Part shown: piece by piece, positions 14,102 through 21,260 of the stretch
How positions within the stretch are numbered: position 1 is the stretch's first letter
Layout: each line of letters starts with the position of its first letter
DNA from: Bacteroidales bacterium UBA1180
GTDB taxonomy: Bacteria; Bacteroidota; Bacteroidia; Bacteroidales; Paludibacteraceae
Assembly: GCA_002310195.1 (NCBI GenBank)
Contig: DBYS01000006.1
Span: 1-33,055 of the forward strand
DNA: 33,055 nt
Direction: 5' to 3'
Translations under genes and position numbers: made by a program
The notes under the pieces: model-generated
The model's database searches: none
What the model saw: the letters and a program-made list of their open reading frames with translations, nothing else
What the model was told of the DNA's origin: nothing

Positions 14102-14517
14102 ATACAAGTGTGTCTATAGATTTTCAGAAACAGTCTTCGTGAATGTATCATGTGCCGCCAGAGCCATGCGCGTGTCACGGGTTTGGTGCGACCTTTGGGC
14201 GAATGAATGGCGGTGACCTTGGCAAGGATGTTTTGCAGTGTGCAGTGTTCGCAACCTTGCAGATTGCCATCGCCCATAAGTGTCACTACCTCGCCGTTCA
14301 AGGCATAGATGCGGTGCAGTACATAGTGCTGCGGCTGAATCTCCGCCAGAACGATATCACCGACCTTGAGCGCGTCGGGACGAACGAGTGTCACATTATC
14401 CACACCGCCTTCGATGAACGGGCGCATACTCACGCCGGTGGGCGTGAACATGACCTGCTTGCCGTCGGCTACAAGTCGGGCAATCTCGGGGATAAATATT
14501 TCGTTAGGCAGTTGCAT
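14098..14517 (-). CDS. S24/S26 (signal peptidase-like) serine peptidase, soluble
   Basis: A 139-residue protein with the signal-peptidase/LexA-type catalytic core. TPTGVSMRPFIEGG contains the nucleophile Ser30 in the (S)M-x-P box. LKVGDIVLAEI is the conserved strand after it. YVLHRIYALNGE places a His (about 68) where bacterial type I signal peptidases have Lys, as in the ER/archaeal type, and TLMGDGNLQG is the G-D-x-N box with Asp83. There is no obvious transmembrane anchor, unlike true signal peptidases. It lies between the HPr-kinase-like gene (17 bp) and pqqD (4-bp overlap). Such soluble peptidases are known beside PqqD-like genes; cleavage of a peptide or protein bound by the PqqD partner is inference. 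Confidence 0.82.
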   Translation of the reverse strand: MQLPNEIFIPEIARLVADGKQVMFTPTGVSMRPFIEGGVDNVTLVRPDALKVGDIVLAEIQPQHYVLHRIYALNGEVVTLMGDGNLQGCEHCTLQNILAKVTAIHSPKGRTKPVTRAWLWRHMIHSRRLFLKIYRHTCI

Positions 14518-14534
14518 GGGTAGAACTCAAAGAT

Positions 14535-15440
14535 TCAACGTGTCGATTCGTAGCAGAGTTGTGCTGCGGCTTTGTCGGGCAGGCAGCGCAGATGGCGCAT
14601 CGGTACGCCAAGCACAATAGCGCTGATGGTTTCGTGCAGTCCGTCCATCGCTTCGTGCAGAACTTTCAGACCCGAGCAAGAAGAGAGCATATACGCGTAC
14701 GCTTGTGCAGGCGAGAGCTCGATGATCTCGTTTTCAGGTGCTTGTTCGAGATGAACGATAGCCGCTACGGGCACACGTTCGTTGCGGTAACACGGCGTCT
14801 TGCCGCTCCACGGCGAACCGTACACCCAGACTTTTCCTTCGGCATCGATGCGCAGTACAGGATTGTCATCGTTGAGCAGATATGCGGTGTGATATTGTGC
14901 GAGCCACTGGCGTGCGTGGGTTGATTTGCCCGTGCCGGAGTGCCCTAGGAACAGGCGTGCCTTGCCCTCATGTACAACCACTGCGGCGTGCATCTCAAGC
15001 GTACGCTCGTGCGCTGTGGCAAAGGCGAACAGCAACATCGTGGCATTGTCGATGGCGAAACGGAGGGTAGGCAGCGTGACGGTATCCAGAACGGTGAGTG
15101 TGGCCTGACGAAAATCCTTCGTCATCCGGATCTCGCAACAGACAGGTGCATCGGCAATCTGTGCAACACGGAACAGCCACTCGCCAGCCGACTGATAGAC
15201 CTCGATGCGCGGCATATCCGCCTCGGCGTTGTCGGTAAAGAAGTGAGTAAAGTCTAGGATTGCCCCGAAGTCCTTCGTTGATCGCACCGACATGACAAAG
15301 CGTTTGTCGGCATCTGCATAATCCTCAGTGGACACACGGAAAGGCGCGAGGTTAGGGGCTGCGAGCAATGTCTGTTCCGAACCGGTGATGGTGAACAGCT
15401 GCTCCGCCACGCGGAAAGTATAAGTCAGATTGTTTGCCAT
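14535..15440 (-). CDS. HPr-kinase/phosphorylase-like (HprK-C fold) kinase
   Basis: A 301-residue protein whose C-terminal half has the HPr-kinase/PEP-carboxykinase fold. MHAAVVVHEGKARLFLGHSG leads into Walker A GHSGTGKSTHA (166-176). LLNDDNPVL gives the metal-binding acidic pair (about 191-192). GSPWSGKTP and RNERVPVAAIVHLE follow as in the HPr kinase-like proteins found in RiPP clusters. The N-terminal ~140 residues are beta-rich and unlike HprK. It is not canonical HprK: the GxxGxGKS loop is present but the specific HPr-docking signature is not recognised. Family relatives in lasso-peptide clusters phosphorylate a serine on the peptide; others have no known substrate. It is 7 bp downstream of prsW and 17 bp upstream of the S26-like gene. 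Confidence 0.83.
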   Translation of the reverse strand: MANNLTYTFRVAEQLFTITGSEQTLLAAPNLAPFRVSTEDYADADKRFVMSVRSTKDFGAILDFTHFFTDNAEADMPRIEVYQSAGEWLFRVAQIADAPVCCEIRMTKDFRQATLTVLDTVTLPTLRFAIDNATMLLFAFATAHERTLEMHAAVVVHEGKARLFLGHSGTGKSTHARQWLAQYHTAYLLNDDNPVLRIDAEGKVWVYGSPWSGKTPCYRNERVPVAAIVHLEQAPENEIIELSPAQAYAYMLSSCSGLKVLHEAMDGLHETISAIVLGVPMRHLRCLPDKAAAQLCYESTR

Positions 15441-15447
15441 TGAGTCA

Positions 15448-16197
15448 TTAGCTGTTTTTTGCCTTCAGTTTCTCTTGGTGGTACGCTACTTGGTTCGGAT
15501 CTTTCTTGTCACGCTCGAGCTGTTCGGCTATGCGGCGTTGGCCACCTCTGAACAGGAAGTAGCAGAATACATAGAACGACAGCACAAGAATGACCGTCAG
15601 CGCAGTGCCGAGGCTGGCCATGAAAAGCAGACCGTCGTATATGCCGTGCAGTGTGACGGGAACCCAGAACACGCGTGAACGTTTGCGCCAAGACATGTCG
15701 CCGAAATAGAGCATCGAATAGAAGTATCCCATTGCTACAGCGAACATGAAGTGGCCGGGCACGGAGAAGATTGCACGCTGGATAGCTACCGTCTCCCAGT
15801 TCTCGATGTTGCCGATCAGGTAGATGATATTCTCCGAGCCGGCGAAGCCCATGCCAACACAGCAGGCATAAACGATGCCGTCGAAACGCTCGTCGAAGTA
15901 CGGGTTTTTGCGGAGTAAGAGCCAGAGCATCAGCAGCTTGACGAGTTCCTCTGGGATAGCTGCGCCTACAAACGCTTTCCACAATGCTTGCAGGTAGCCC
16001 TGCGGCTGGGTGGGAATAAGTCCGAGTGCATCAATCAGCGACTCCAGAGCGATAGCCAGGCCGGCTGACAGTACGCCATAGGCTACTCCGCGCAGAATAA
16101 GGTTAAGCGGCTCGCGCTGATACTTGTCTTTCAGCCAGATGTACAGCACTAACAGGAATGCCGGCAGTATAGCTGCAAAAATGACGATAGAAGGCAT
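15448..16197 (-). CDS. prsW: PrsW-family intramembrane metalloprotease
   Basis: A 249-residue multi-pass membrane protein of the PrsW family, related to CAAX proteases. PrsW of Bacillus cleaves the anti-sigma factor RsiW. Conserved catalytic positions are all here: Glu83-Glu84 in AAIPEELVKLL, Glu122 in FAGSENIIYL, His149 in VPGHFMFAV and His184 in TLHGIYDGLL. About six to seven hydrophobic segments span residues 3-20, 32-56, 85-95, 108-128, 147-165, 178-192 and 200-217, with a charged C-terminal tail. In Bacteroidota the substrate is generally unknown. It lies between rnhA (21 bp upstream) and the HPr-kinase-like gene, so it may belong to the same functional block. Confidence 0.92.
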   Translation of the reverse strand: MPSIVIFAAILPAFLLVLYIWLKDKYQREPLNLILRGVAYGVLSAGLAIALESLIDALGLIPTQPQGYLQALWKAFVGAAIPEELVKLLMLWLLLRKNPYFDERFDGIVYACCVGMGFAGSENIIYLIGNIENWETVAIQRAIFSVPGHFMFAVAMGYFYSMLYFGDMSWRKRSRVFWVPVTLHGIYDGLLFMASLGTALTVILVLSFYVFCYFLFRGGQRRIAEQLERDKKDPNQVAYHQEKLKAKNS

Positions 16198-16218
16198 ATT
16201 GTGTTATCTTTAATGTTA

Positions 16219-16656
16219 TCAGTTTTTTCTGCCAAAATCGGCAGGTATCTCGCCCCACTTCTCCGTATCCCACTTATAGATGCGCGTGGTGTAGGTGTTC
16301 GCGCGCAACCACGCTTCGGCTTTGGCAATCATCTGGAACAGCGGCTCGTTCTGCGGTGTGCGCGGCAACTTGGTCTTGCACTTACGCTGACGCAGCCATG
16401 CGAGAGCAGTGATCGAATCGGTGTAGATGTTCCACGTCAGGTTGTTCTGCTTGAGGTAAGCGAGCCCGAGCACCAAGGCGAGGAACTCGCCGATGTTGTT
16501 TGTTCCTTGCGGAAACGGTCCGCGGTGGAACACTTCTGTTCCAGTGTCGGCTATCACGCCGCGAAACTCCATCACGCCCGGATTGCCCGAGCATGCAGCA
16601 TCCACAGCCAGTGCCGGCAGTAACGGATAAGCTGAGGTATTGATCTCTGTTGCCAT
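16219..16656 (-). CDS. rnhA: Ribonuclease HI
   Basis: Degrades the RNA strand of RNA:DNA hybrids. The 145-residue protein has LAVDAACSGNPGVMEFRGV with the first catalytic Asp (19), NNIGEFLALVLGL with Glu57, and NIYTDSITALAWLR with Asp80. The fourth carboxylate is near the C-terminus, in WDTEKWGEIPADFGRK. That ending is typical of Bacteroidota RNase H, which lacks the basic extension of the E. coli enzyme. Its ATG overlaps the stop of the LytTR gene by one base (TAATG at 16658-16654 on the minus strand), showing translational coupling. Identification is secure. Confidence 0.94.
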   Translation of the reverse strand: MATEINTSAYPLLPALAVDAACSGNPGVMEFRGVIADTGTEVFHRGPFPQGTNNIGEFLALVLGLAYLKQNNLTWNIYTDSITALAWLRQRKCKTKLPRTPQNEPLFQMIAKAEAWLRANTYTTRIYKWDTEKWGEIPADFGRKN

Positions 16657-17471
16657 TATAGTAATCTGCTCAGATTGTCATAGTAGTTAGGCGAGACGGG
16701 TATAGACCGTGCTTCGGGTATATCCAGTTCGGCTACGATCAGCCCTTCTTTGTCCTTGCGCAGTGCTCTTATGTGCTTCGGGTTGACGAAGTACGAGCGT
16801 TGGCAGCGGATGATCCCGTGCTTGAGCAACAACGGCTCAAGACCTTTCATCGAATTGCGCAACTGATACTCCTTCAGGCGTTCGTTTTCAGTGTACTTGA
16901 CCAGCACATAGTTCGTTGCCGCCTCGATATAGACGATAGCAGGGGATGCAACTACAAGCTTGAGCTGCTGCGTCATGTCATAGAAGCGCACAAGTTCCTC
17001 TTCCGACGGCTCGTCTTCGGGTTTGTCAAGGATGGCGAACAGGAAGTTAAGCAGCAGGTAGGGGTAGATCACTATGCTGCCGACCAGTGCTGCCGACCAG
17101 CCTAAAGTTGTGAAGTACGACGCGCCGCCATCGGGTGCCCACTGACGCGCCATGAGTGTCAGGTATAAGGCCACGAATGCCGACATCACAGCCATCTCCG
17201 CCATGCACCAGAGGATATAACGCAACCAGTTGAAGTTCTTGAGATGTCTGCGTACACTCGTGACAGGTATGCGCGACGCGCACAGCACACCGAGCACGAT
17301 ACACATCACCATCACCAGGTTGAACGTGTGCCCGAACTGACCGATCTCAAGCATGTCAACAATCCAGCGCGGACTGTAGATCAGCACGAAAAACAACAGG
17401 AATGCCGGTATCACCAACACGTGCGCCAGCAACGACTGCACGCTGAGGAGTTTTTTAGGGATTTTTGCCAT
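16656..17471 (-). CDS. Membrane-anchored LytTR transcription regulator
   Basis: A 271-residue protein starting MAKIPKKLLS; an upstream ATG at 17504 is less likely because it adds 11 residues without family character. Four hydrophobic segments lie at about 15-37, 48-66, 81-101 and 124-148. A charged linker (KPEDEPSEEELVRFYDMTQQ) leads to a C-terminal LytTR DNA-binding domain. This shows the family pattern: IVYIEAATNYVLVKYTEN, LRNSMKGLEPLLLKHGIIRC, and QRSYFVNPKHIRALR. LytTR domains bind direct repeats in promoters. The membrane domain may sense a signal, without a separate histidine kinase. It heads the long minus-strand operon, so control of the rnhA-prsW-HprK-like-PqqD block is plausible. 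Several inverted repeats lie in its leader (17483-17565). Confidence 0.93.
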   Translation of the reverse strand: MAKIPKKLLSVQSLLAHVLVIPAFLLFFVLIYSPRWIVDMLEIGQFGHTFNLVMVMCIVLGVLCASRIPVTSVRRHLKNFNWLRYILWCMAEMAVMSAFVALYLTLMARQWAPDGGASYFTTLGWSAALVGSIVIYPYLLLNFLFAILDKPEDEPSEEELVRFYDMTQQLKLVVASPAIVYIEAATNYVLVKYTENERLKEYQLRNSMKGLEPLLLKHGIIRCQRSYFVNPKHIRALRKDKEGLIVAELDIPEARSIPVSPNYYDNLSRLL

Positions 17472-17482
17472 ATTTTTGTGGT

Positions 17483-17565
17483 GGGACGAAATTCGGAAAA
17501 GCACGATTTCGTCCCTATATTTCCGATTTAGTGTACAAACAACCTAATTTCATCAAAAATCGTGC
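17483..17565 (-). promoter_or_regulatory. Mutually exclusive inverted repeats in the leader of the long operon
   Basis: Three perfect inverted repeats share sequence. GGGACGAAAT (17483-17492) pairs with ATTTCGTCCC (17506-17515). TCGGAAA (17493-17499) pairs with TTTCCGA (17520-17526). GCACGATTT (17501-17509) pairs with AAATCGTGC (17557-17565). The first and third cannot form together. Only 12 bp separate the region from the LytTR start codon. It could be an attenuator-like leader or nested operators. No consensus minus-strand promoter was found. Confidence 0.5.
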
Positions 17566-17582
17566 CGTATTATCCCACTTAC

Positions 17583-17613
17583 TTGCATACCTCAAAAAAA
17601 TGTAGTAATTTTG
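17583..17613 (+). promoter_or_regulatory. Bacteroidota-type promoter of the SGNH hydrolase
   Basis: TTG (17583-17585), 20 bp, then TAATTTTG (17606-17613). It lies 67 bp upstream of the ATG at 17681. Confidence 0.7.
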
Positions 17614-17680
17614 CATCGGATTTCGGAGAAAAGACAAGTCTGAAACGCAATAAAGTAGCATAACTAAATCATTATTATCT

Positions 17681-18385
17681 ATGAATACGATCAAAAAAAT
17701 TGTCGCTCTGGGCGACTCGATTACCAAAGGAGTAATCTATGACGGCGAAAGCTACAAGATTCTGTCAGACGGCTTTGTGAGCCAGTGTGCAGAAAATATG
17801 AACGTGGATATCGACAACTACAGCCGTATGGGCTGCACCATCTCGCGCGGTGCGCAGATTGCCGAGCAGCACGCCGATGCTATTGCCGGCAGCGATGTGA
17901 CGCTCGTGGAATTCGGAGGAAATGACTCGGACTTCTGCTGGTCGGATATAGCCTCTGCACCGGCTGACAACCATTACCCGATGACTGAACTTCCGACGTT
18001 TCGCACCATGTATCGCGACCTGATCGCGCGTATACGTCAATTAGGCAGTAAACCTATCTTGCTGACCTTGCCGCTGATCGATTACCGCCGGTTCTATAAT
18101 TTCGTGACGCGTAATATGGGCGAACAAGACCGAAGCAATGTTCTGTCGTGGCTCGGAGGTCAGGAGGAGCGCATCCGCAACTACCATGATATGTACAGCC
18201 TTGCTGTGTATCAGATTGGTTATCAGGAGCGTGTGCCTGTGCTGGATATCACTTCACCGTTCTTGCACAATCGTGATTACTTGCCGTACCTCTGCGTGGA
18301 CGGTATTCATCCCTCGCAGCAAGGCCACGATCTTATTGCCGGCAGTGTGATGAACCAGTTACAGCGTGTTTTGCCGCAGATGTAA
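17681..18385 (+). CDS. SGNH/GDSL-family hydrolase
   Basis: A 234-residue cytosolic hydrolase without a signal peptide. Block I is IVALGDSITKGVIYD with the nucleophile Ser; block III is EFGGNDSDFCW with the oxyanion Asn; block V is VDGIHPSQQGHDLIAG with the catalytic Asp and His. The chemistry is most likely hydrolysis of an ester, acetyl or acyl group; the substrate is not apparent. It has its own promoter. Its last 27 bp overlap the end of aroA on the other strand (18359-18385), so the two transcripts are antisense at their 3' ends. No terminator is visible between them. Confidence 0.93.
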   Translation: MNTIKKIVALGDSITKGVIYDGESYKILSDGFVSQCAENMNVDIDNYSRMGCTISRGAQIAEQHADAIAGSDVTLVEFGGNDSDFCWSDIASAPADNHYPMTELPTFRTMYRDLIARIRQLGSKPILLTLPLIDYRRFYNFVTRNMGEQDRSNVLSWLGGQEERIRNYHDMYSLAVYQIGYQERVPVLDITSPFLHNRDYLPYLCVDGIHPSQQGHDLIAGSVMNQLQRVLPQM

Positions 18386-19276
18386 CCACTGATCGAGGAA
18401 CGTCGGATAACTCTTGGCGATGCAGGCAGAGTCGTCCACGGGAAAACCGGCAACGAGTAGCGCCATGGCCATTCGATGGTCGTGGCGCGTTTCGTGTGCA
18501 GCTACGGCCTCCAGACGGTTGGATTCTTTGTATGCCAAGCGCTCCGTACCGGTCGCATGAAGTGTGATGTCAAGGCATTCGCAGGTCAGAGCAATGGCAG
18601 GGTAGAGATCAGGGTTTCGCTCGAAATCAAGCGAAACAGGATTATTTTTGATTTTTGATTTTTGGCTTTTGATTTTTGAAATGATTGCGCCTCCGGGTGT
18701 GAAGGTCGTCTGTACGCCAAAGTGCTTGGCATAGATGTCGGCTACAACGCGGTCGCCTTGCAAACTGCTGTCGGTCAAGCCCTCCAGCAGCAACTCTCCA
18801 CCATATATGGCAATGTACTCATACCAGAATGCTGCGGATGACCAGTCACGCTCGATGGGATCAGTCATGCGTGGCTGATACGATTGCGCCATATGGCGGG
18901 ACATGGTAATATACGGGGATTCGTCGGGTGTGACGGGCACATCTACGCCGTGGAGGATGAGAGCCGAGGCGGTTTGTGTGGTAGGCGCGCCTTGACGTTC
19001 CATCAGTCGTGCATCGCCGGTGAGAGTGATCGGTTCGCCCGGGTAACACTGTGAGAGGTGGACCTCAAGGAAACGCAGTGCAGTGCCACAATTCTTAAGA
19101 TGGAGTGTAAGGGGAGTGCCGGACTTGTGTGCCCGCAATTGCTTCAACGCATCGTGCAAGATGAGCACGTCATCCGGCATATCCAAAGAGACCCGCATGA
19201 GCGGATCTCCGTGGATAGCCTGGAGCATTAACAGCCTATTGGCAATACTTTTTGATATAGGAAGTTTAATTGACAC
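18359..19276 (-). CDS. aroA: EPSP synthase (AroA), strongly shortened
   Basis: Sixth step of the shikimate pathway: transfers enolpyruvyl from PEP to shikimate 3-phosphate. Recognisable segments: KLPISKSIANRLLML (S3P-binding Lys/Ser/Arg), KNCGTALRFLEVHLS, GDARLMERQGAP, DWSSAAFWYEY, RLAYKESNRLEA, DHRMAMAL and AKSYPTFLDQW. The protein is 305 residues, against roughly 400-430 usually. By eye, segments are missing between LILHGVDV and SPYITMS (including the usual Ser-Ser-Gln substrate loop), before DWSSA, and between KESNR and DHRMAM. Start is GTG at 19276 (GTGTCAATTAA overlaps the M49 stop by 11 bp). A 7-bp repeat array codes for the low-complexity KIKSQKSKIKNN. Activity is uncertain. Confidence 0.88.
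   Translation of the reverse strand: MSIKLPISKSIANRLLMLQAIHGDPLMRVSLDMPDDVLILHDALKQLRAHKSGTPLTLHLKNCGTALRFLEVHLSQCYPGEPITLTGDARLMERQGAPTTQTASALILHGVDVPVTPDESPYITMSRHMAQSYQPRMTDPIERDWSSAAFWYEYIAIYGGELLLEGLTDSSLQGDRVVADIYAKHFGVQTTFTPGGAIISKIKSQKSKIKNNPVSLDFERNPDLYPAIALTCECLDITLHATGTERLAYKESNRLEAVAAHETRHDHRMAMALLVAGFPVDDSACIAKSYPTFLDQWLHLRQNTL
18644..18678. repeat. Five tandem 7-bp repeats inside aroA
   Basis: ATTTTTG x3, GCTTTTG, ATTTTTG on the plus strand. The array lies in frame in aroA and codes for a Lys/Ser/Asn-rich stretch. The unit length of 7 means that loss or gain of one unit would shift the aroA frame. Confidence 0.92.
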
Positions 19277-21260
19277 TCGGTAGCGGACTATAGTCGCGGC
19301 TATAGCGCAGGTGTTGCTCTACATACCCCTCGGTGAAGTCGAGTGCCACGTCAGTAATATCGCCATCGGCATTGCGCTCAACCTTATAGACAGGATTGAC
19401 GAAACCTTTGTACGGCGCGATGTTGAGCTTGGCAAAACGCTCAAGAACTTCTTTGTGCAGCTCGGGATTGACCTTGACTGCATACTTCTCGACGATGGCC
19501 TTGGCTGCAGGGTAGTCGCCCTCGGAGGTAATGCGTTGGATCTCTGCAAGCAGTTCGCCGTAGAGGCGGCGCAGACCTTCGTAATCGTTGATCTGCAGGA
19601 AACTTTTGCCGTCACGCATGATGATCTCAACTTCTTTGTTTGCAGCGTGATCCAGCACCCAGTTAGCAATGAGCTGGCGGTTGCGCATGTGTGCCTCTTC
19701 GATATCTTTGCCCGGCTCGATACGCACCAGCTGCGTCATGGCACCATTCATCATCTGCTGGTAGTAACCGGCTTTGTAAGCTCCGGTGTTTGGCAGCAGA
19801 CCGAGTTCTACGAGCTTTGGATCAGCAAGGTAGTACAGTCCGAACAGATCGGCACGGGCTTCCTCGATAGTGGATGCGTGCTCCTTGAGCGCATCTTTGG
19901 TTACACCCGGCATGAGTTTGCCGCTGCCGTGCCCCACGCACTCATGAAGATCGGTATGCAGATCGCCGCACTGTGCGCCATACTCCGTATAAATAGCACG
20001 AATCTCGTCATCGATCATGAACTCTTCGTTGAATCCGTTGCCCTTGGCAGCCTCGTTGTAGGCATGCATGAGATTGTCGATGGTTACGGACTTTGAACCG
20101 TACGCCTTGCGGATCCAGTTGGCGTTCGGCAGGTTGATACCGATAGGCGTAGCGGGGTAGCAGTCACCTGCAAGGATTGCTGCGGTGATAACTTTGGCGC
20201 TCACACCTTTGACTTCCTCCTTCTTGTACTTCGGATCGGTTGTTGAGTGATCCTCAAACCACTGGGCGTTCTCAGATATCAGTTGGGCGCGGCGAGTGGC
20301 TTTCATGTCTTTGAAGTTCACCATCGACTCCCACGTGCCGGTTATGCCGAGCGGGTCGGAGTAGGTCTCGGTAAAGCCGTTGACAAAATCCACGCGGCTG
20401 TCAAGGTCTTTGACCCATGCGATGCAATACTCGTTGAAGAGCTTGAGATCGCCGGTCTCGTTGAAGGCAATCAGTTTGTCGAGCACCAATCGCTGCTGGT
20501 CGTTCTCGGCGTATTGGCGTGCCTCTTTGAGCCAGTAAACGACATGTTCAAGAGCCTCGCCGTACAGACCGCCTACCTGATAGACACGCTCAACAATCTC
20601 GCCCTTCTCGTTCTTAACGAGTTGGCTGTTCAGTCCGATCCATAGCGGCTCAGGCGAGTTGTCCTTGTGCGTCGCGTACCACGCTTCGGCTTCGGCTTGG
20701 GTCACGCCCTCGCCGTAATAGTTACCGGCCGACTCAGCTATCAAATCCACACCATCCTGTTGGCTCATGCGTTTGGGCATTACCGCAGGATCGAACATCA
20801 CAGGCAGGATAGCGGCGTCGTATGTTACTCCGGCTTTGTCGCATGCCGCGACGAACCACTCTTGCGTAAACTCCGGCAGGAACTTATCCTCGCTGTAGTG
20901 GTGATGAATGCCGTTGGAGAACCACACACGCTTAAGGTATTTCTCAAAGACCGCCCAATCTTGGTCGGTACATTGCACTTTGTCTTTGTTGAGGTACAAT
21001 GCCTCGCAAGCACGGCGGATACGCAGGTTGTAGCGCCCGTTCTGGTCGAACAGGATATCCCGTCCCCATAGGGCCGCCTCGCTCAGGCAATAGATGAGTG
21101 ACTTCTGCTGAAGCGTCAATTGGTCAAACTCCGGCACATCGTAGCGGAGGATCTCAAGGTCATAGAACTTATCCACGTTGTATTGGAAAGATTGATTATG
21201 ACGATTGCAGCCGCATAATAGACACACGGCTGCAATACAAATAAAAAGATGCTTGTTCAT
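19266..21260 (-). CDS. M49-family (dipeptidyl-peptidase III-like) zinc metallopeptidase, lipoprotein
   Basis: A 664-residue peptidase. The frame is open for 48 more codons upstream inside the phosphorylase gene, but the ATG at 21260 is followed by a lipoprotein signal (MNKHLFICIAAVCLLCGC, lipid Cys18), so it is chosen. The M49 zinc site is HECVGH (about 439-444), the second motif EEARAD (about 466-471). These peptidases cut dipeptides from the N-terminus of peptides. Bacteroidetes members are often mislabelled 'dihydrofolate reductase'. The lipid anchor suggests an envelope location for peptide processing. Its start overlaps the phosphorylase stop (TAATG) and its end overlaps the aroA GTG, so the three genes are coupled. 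Confidence 0.92.
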   Translation of the reverse strand: MNKHLFICIAAVCLLCGCNRHNQSFQYNVDKFYDLEILRYDVPEFDQLTLQQKSLIYCLSEAALWGRDILFDQNGRYNLRIRRACEALYLNKDKVQCTDQDWAVFEKYLKRVWFSNGIHHHYSEDKFLPEFTQEWFVAACDKAGVTYDAAILPVMFDPAVMPKRMSQQDGVDLIAESAGNYYGEGVTQAEAEAWYATHKDNSPEPLWIGLNSQLVKNEKGEIVERVYQVGGLYGEALEHVVYWLKEARQYAENDQQRLVLDKLIAFNETGDLKLFNEYCIAWVKDLDSRVDFVNGFTETYSDPLGITGTWESMVNFKDMKATRRAQLISENAQWFEDHSTTDPKYKKEEVKGVSAKVITAAILAGDCYPATPIGINLPNANWIRKAYGSKSVTIDNLMHAYNEAAKGNGFNEEFMIDDEIRAIYTEYGAQCGDLHTDLHECVGHGSGKLMPGVTKDALKEHASTIEEARADLFGLYYLADPKLVELGLLPNTGAYKAGYYQQMMNGAMTQLVRIEPGKDIEEAHMRNRQLIANWVLDHAANKEVEIIMRDGKSFLQINDYEGLRRLYGELLAEIQRITSEGDYPAAKAIVEKYAVKVNPELHKEVLERFAKLNIAPYKGFVNPVYKVERNADGDITDVALDFTEGYVEQHLRYSRDYSPLPSVN

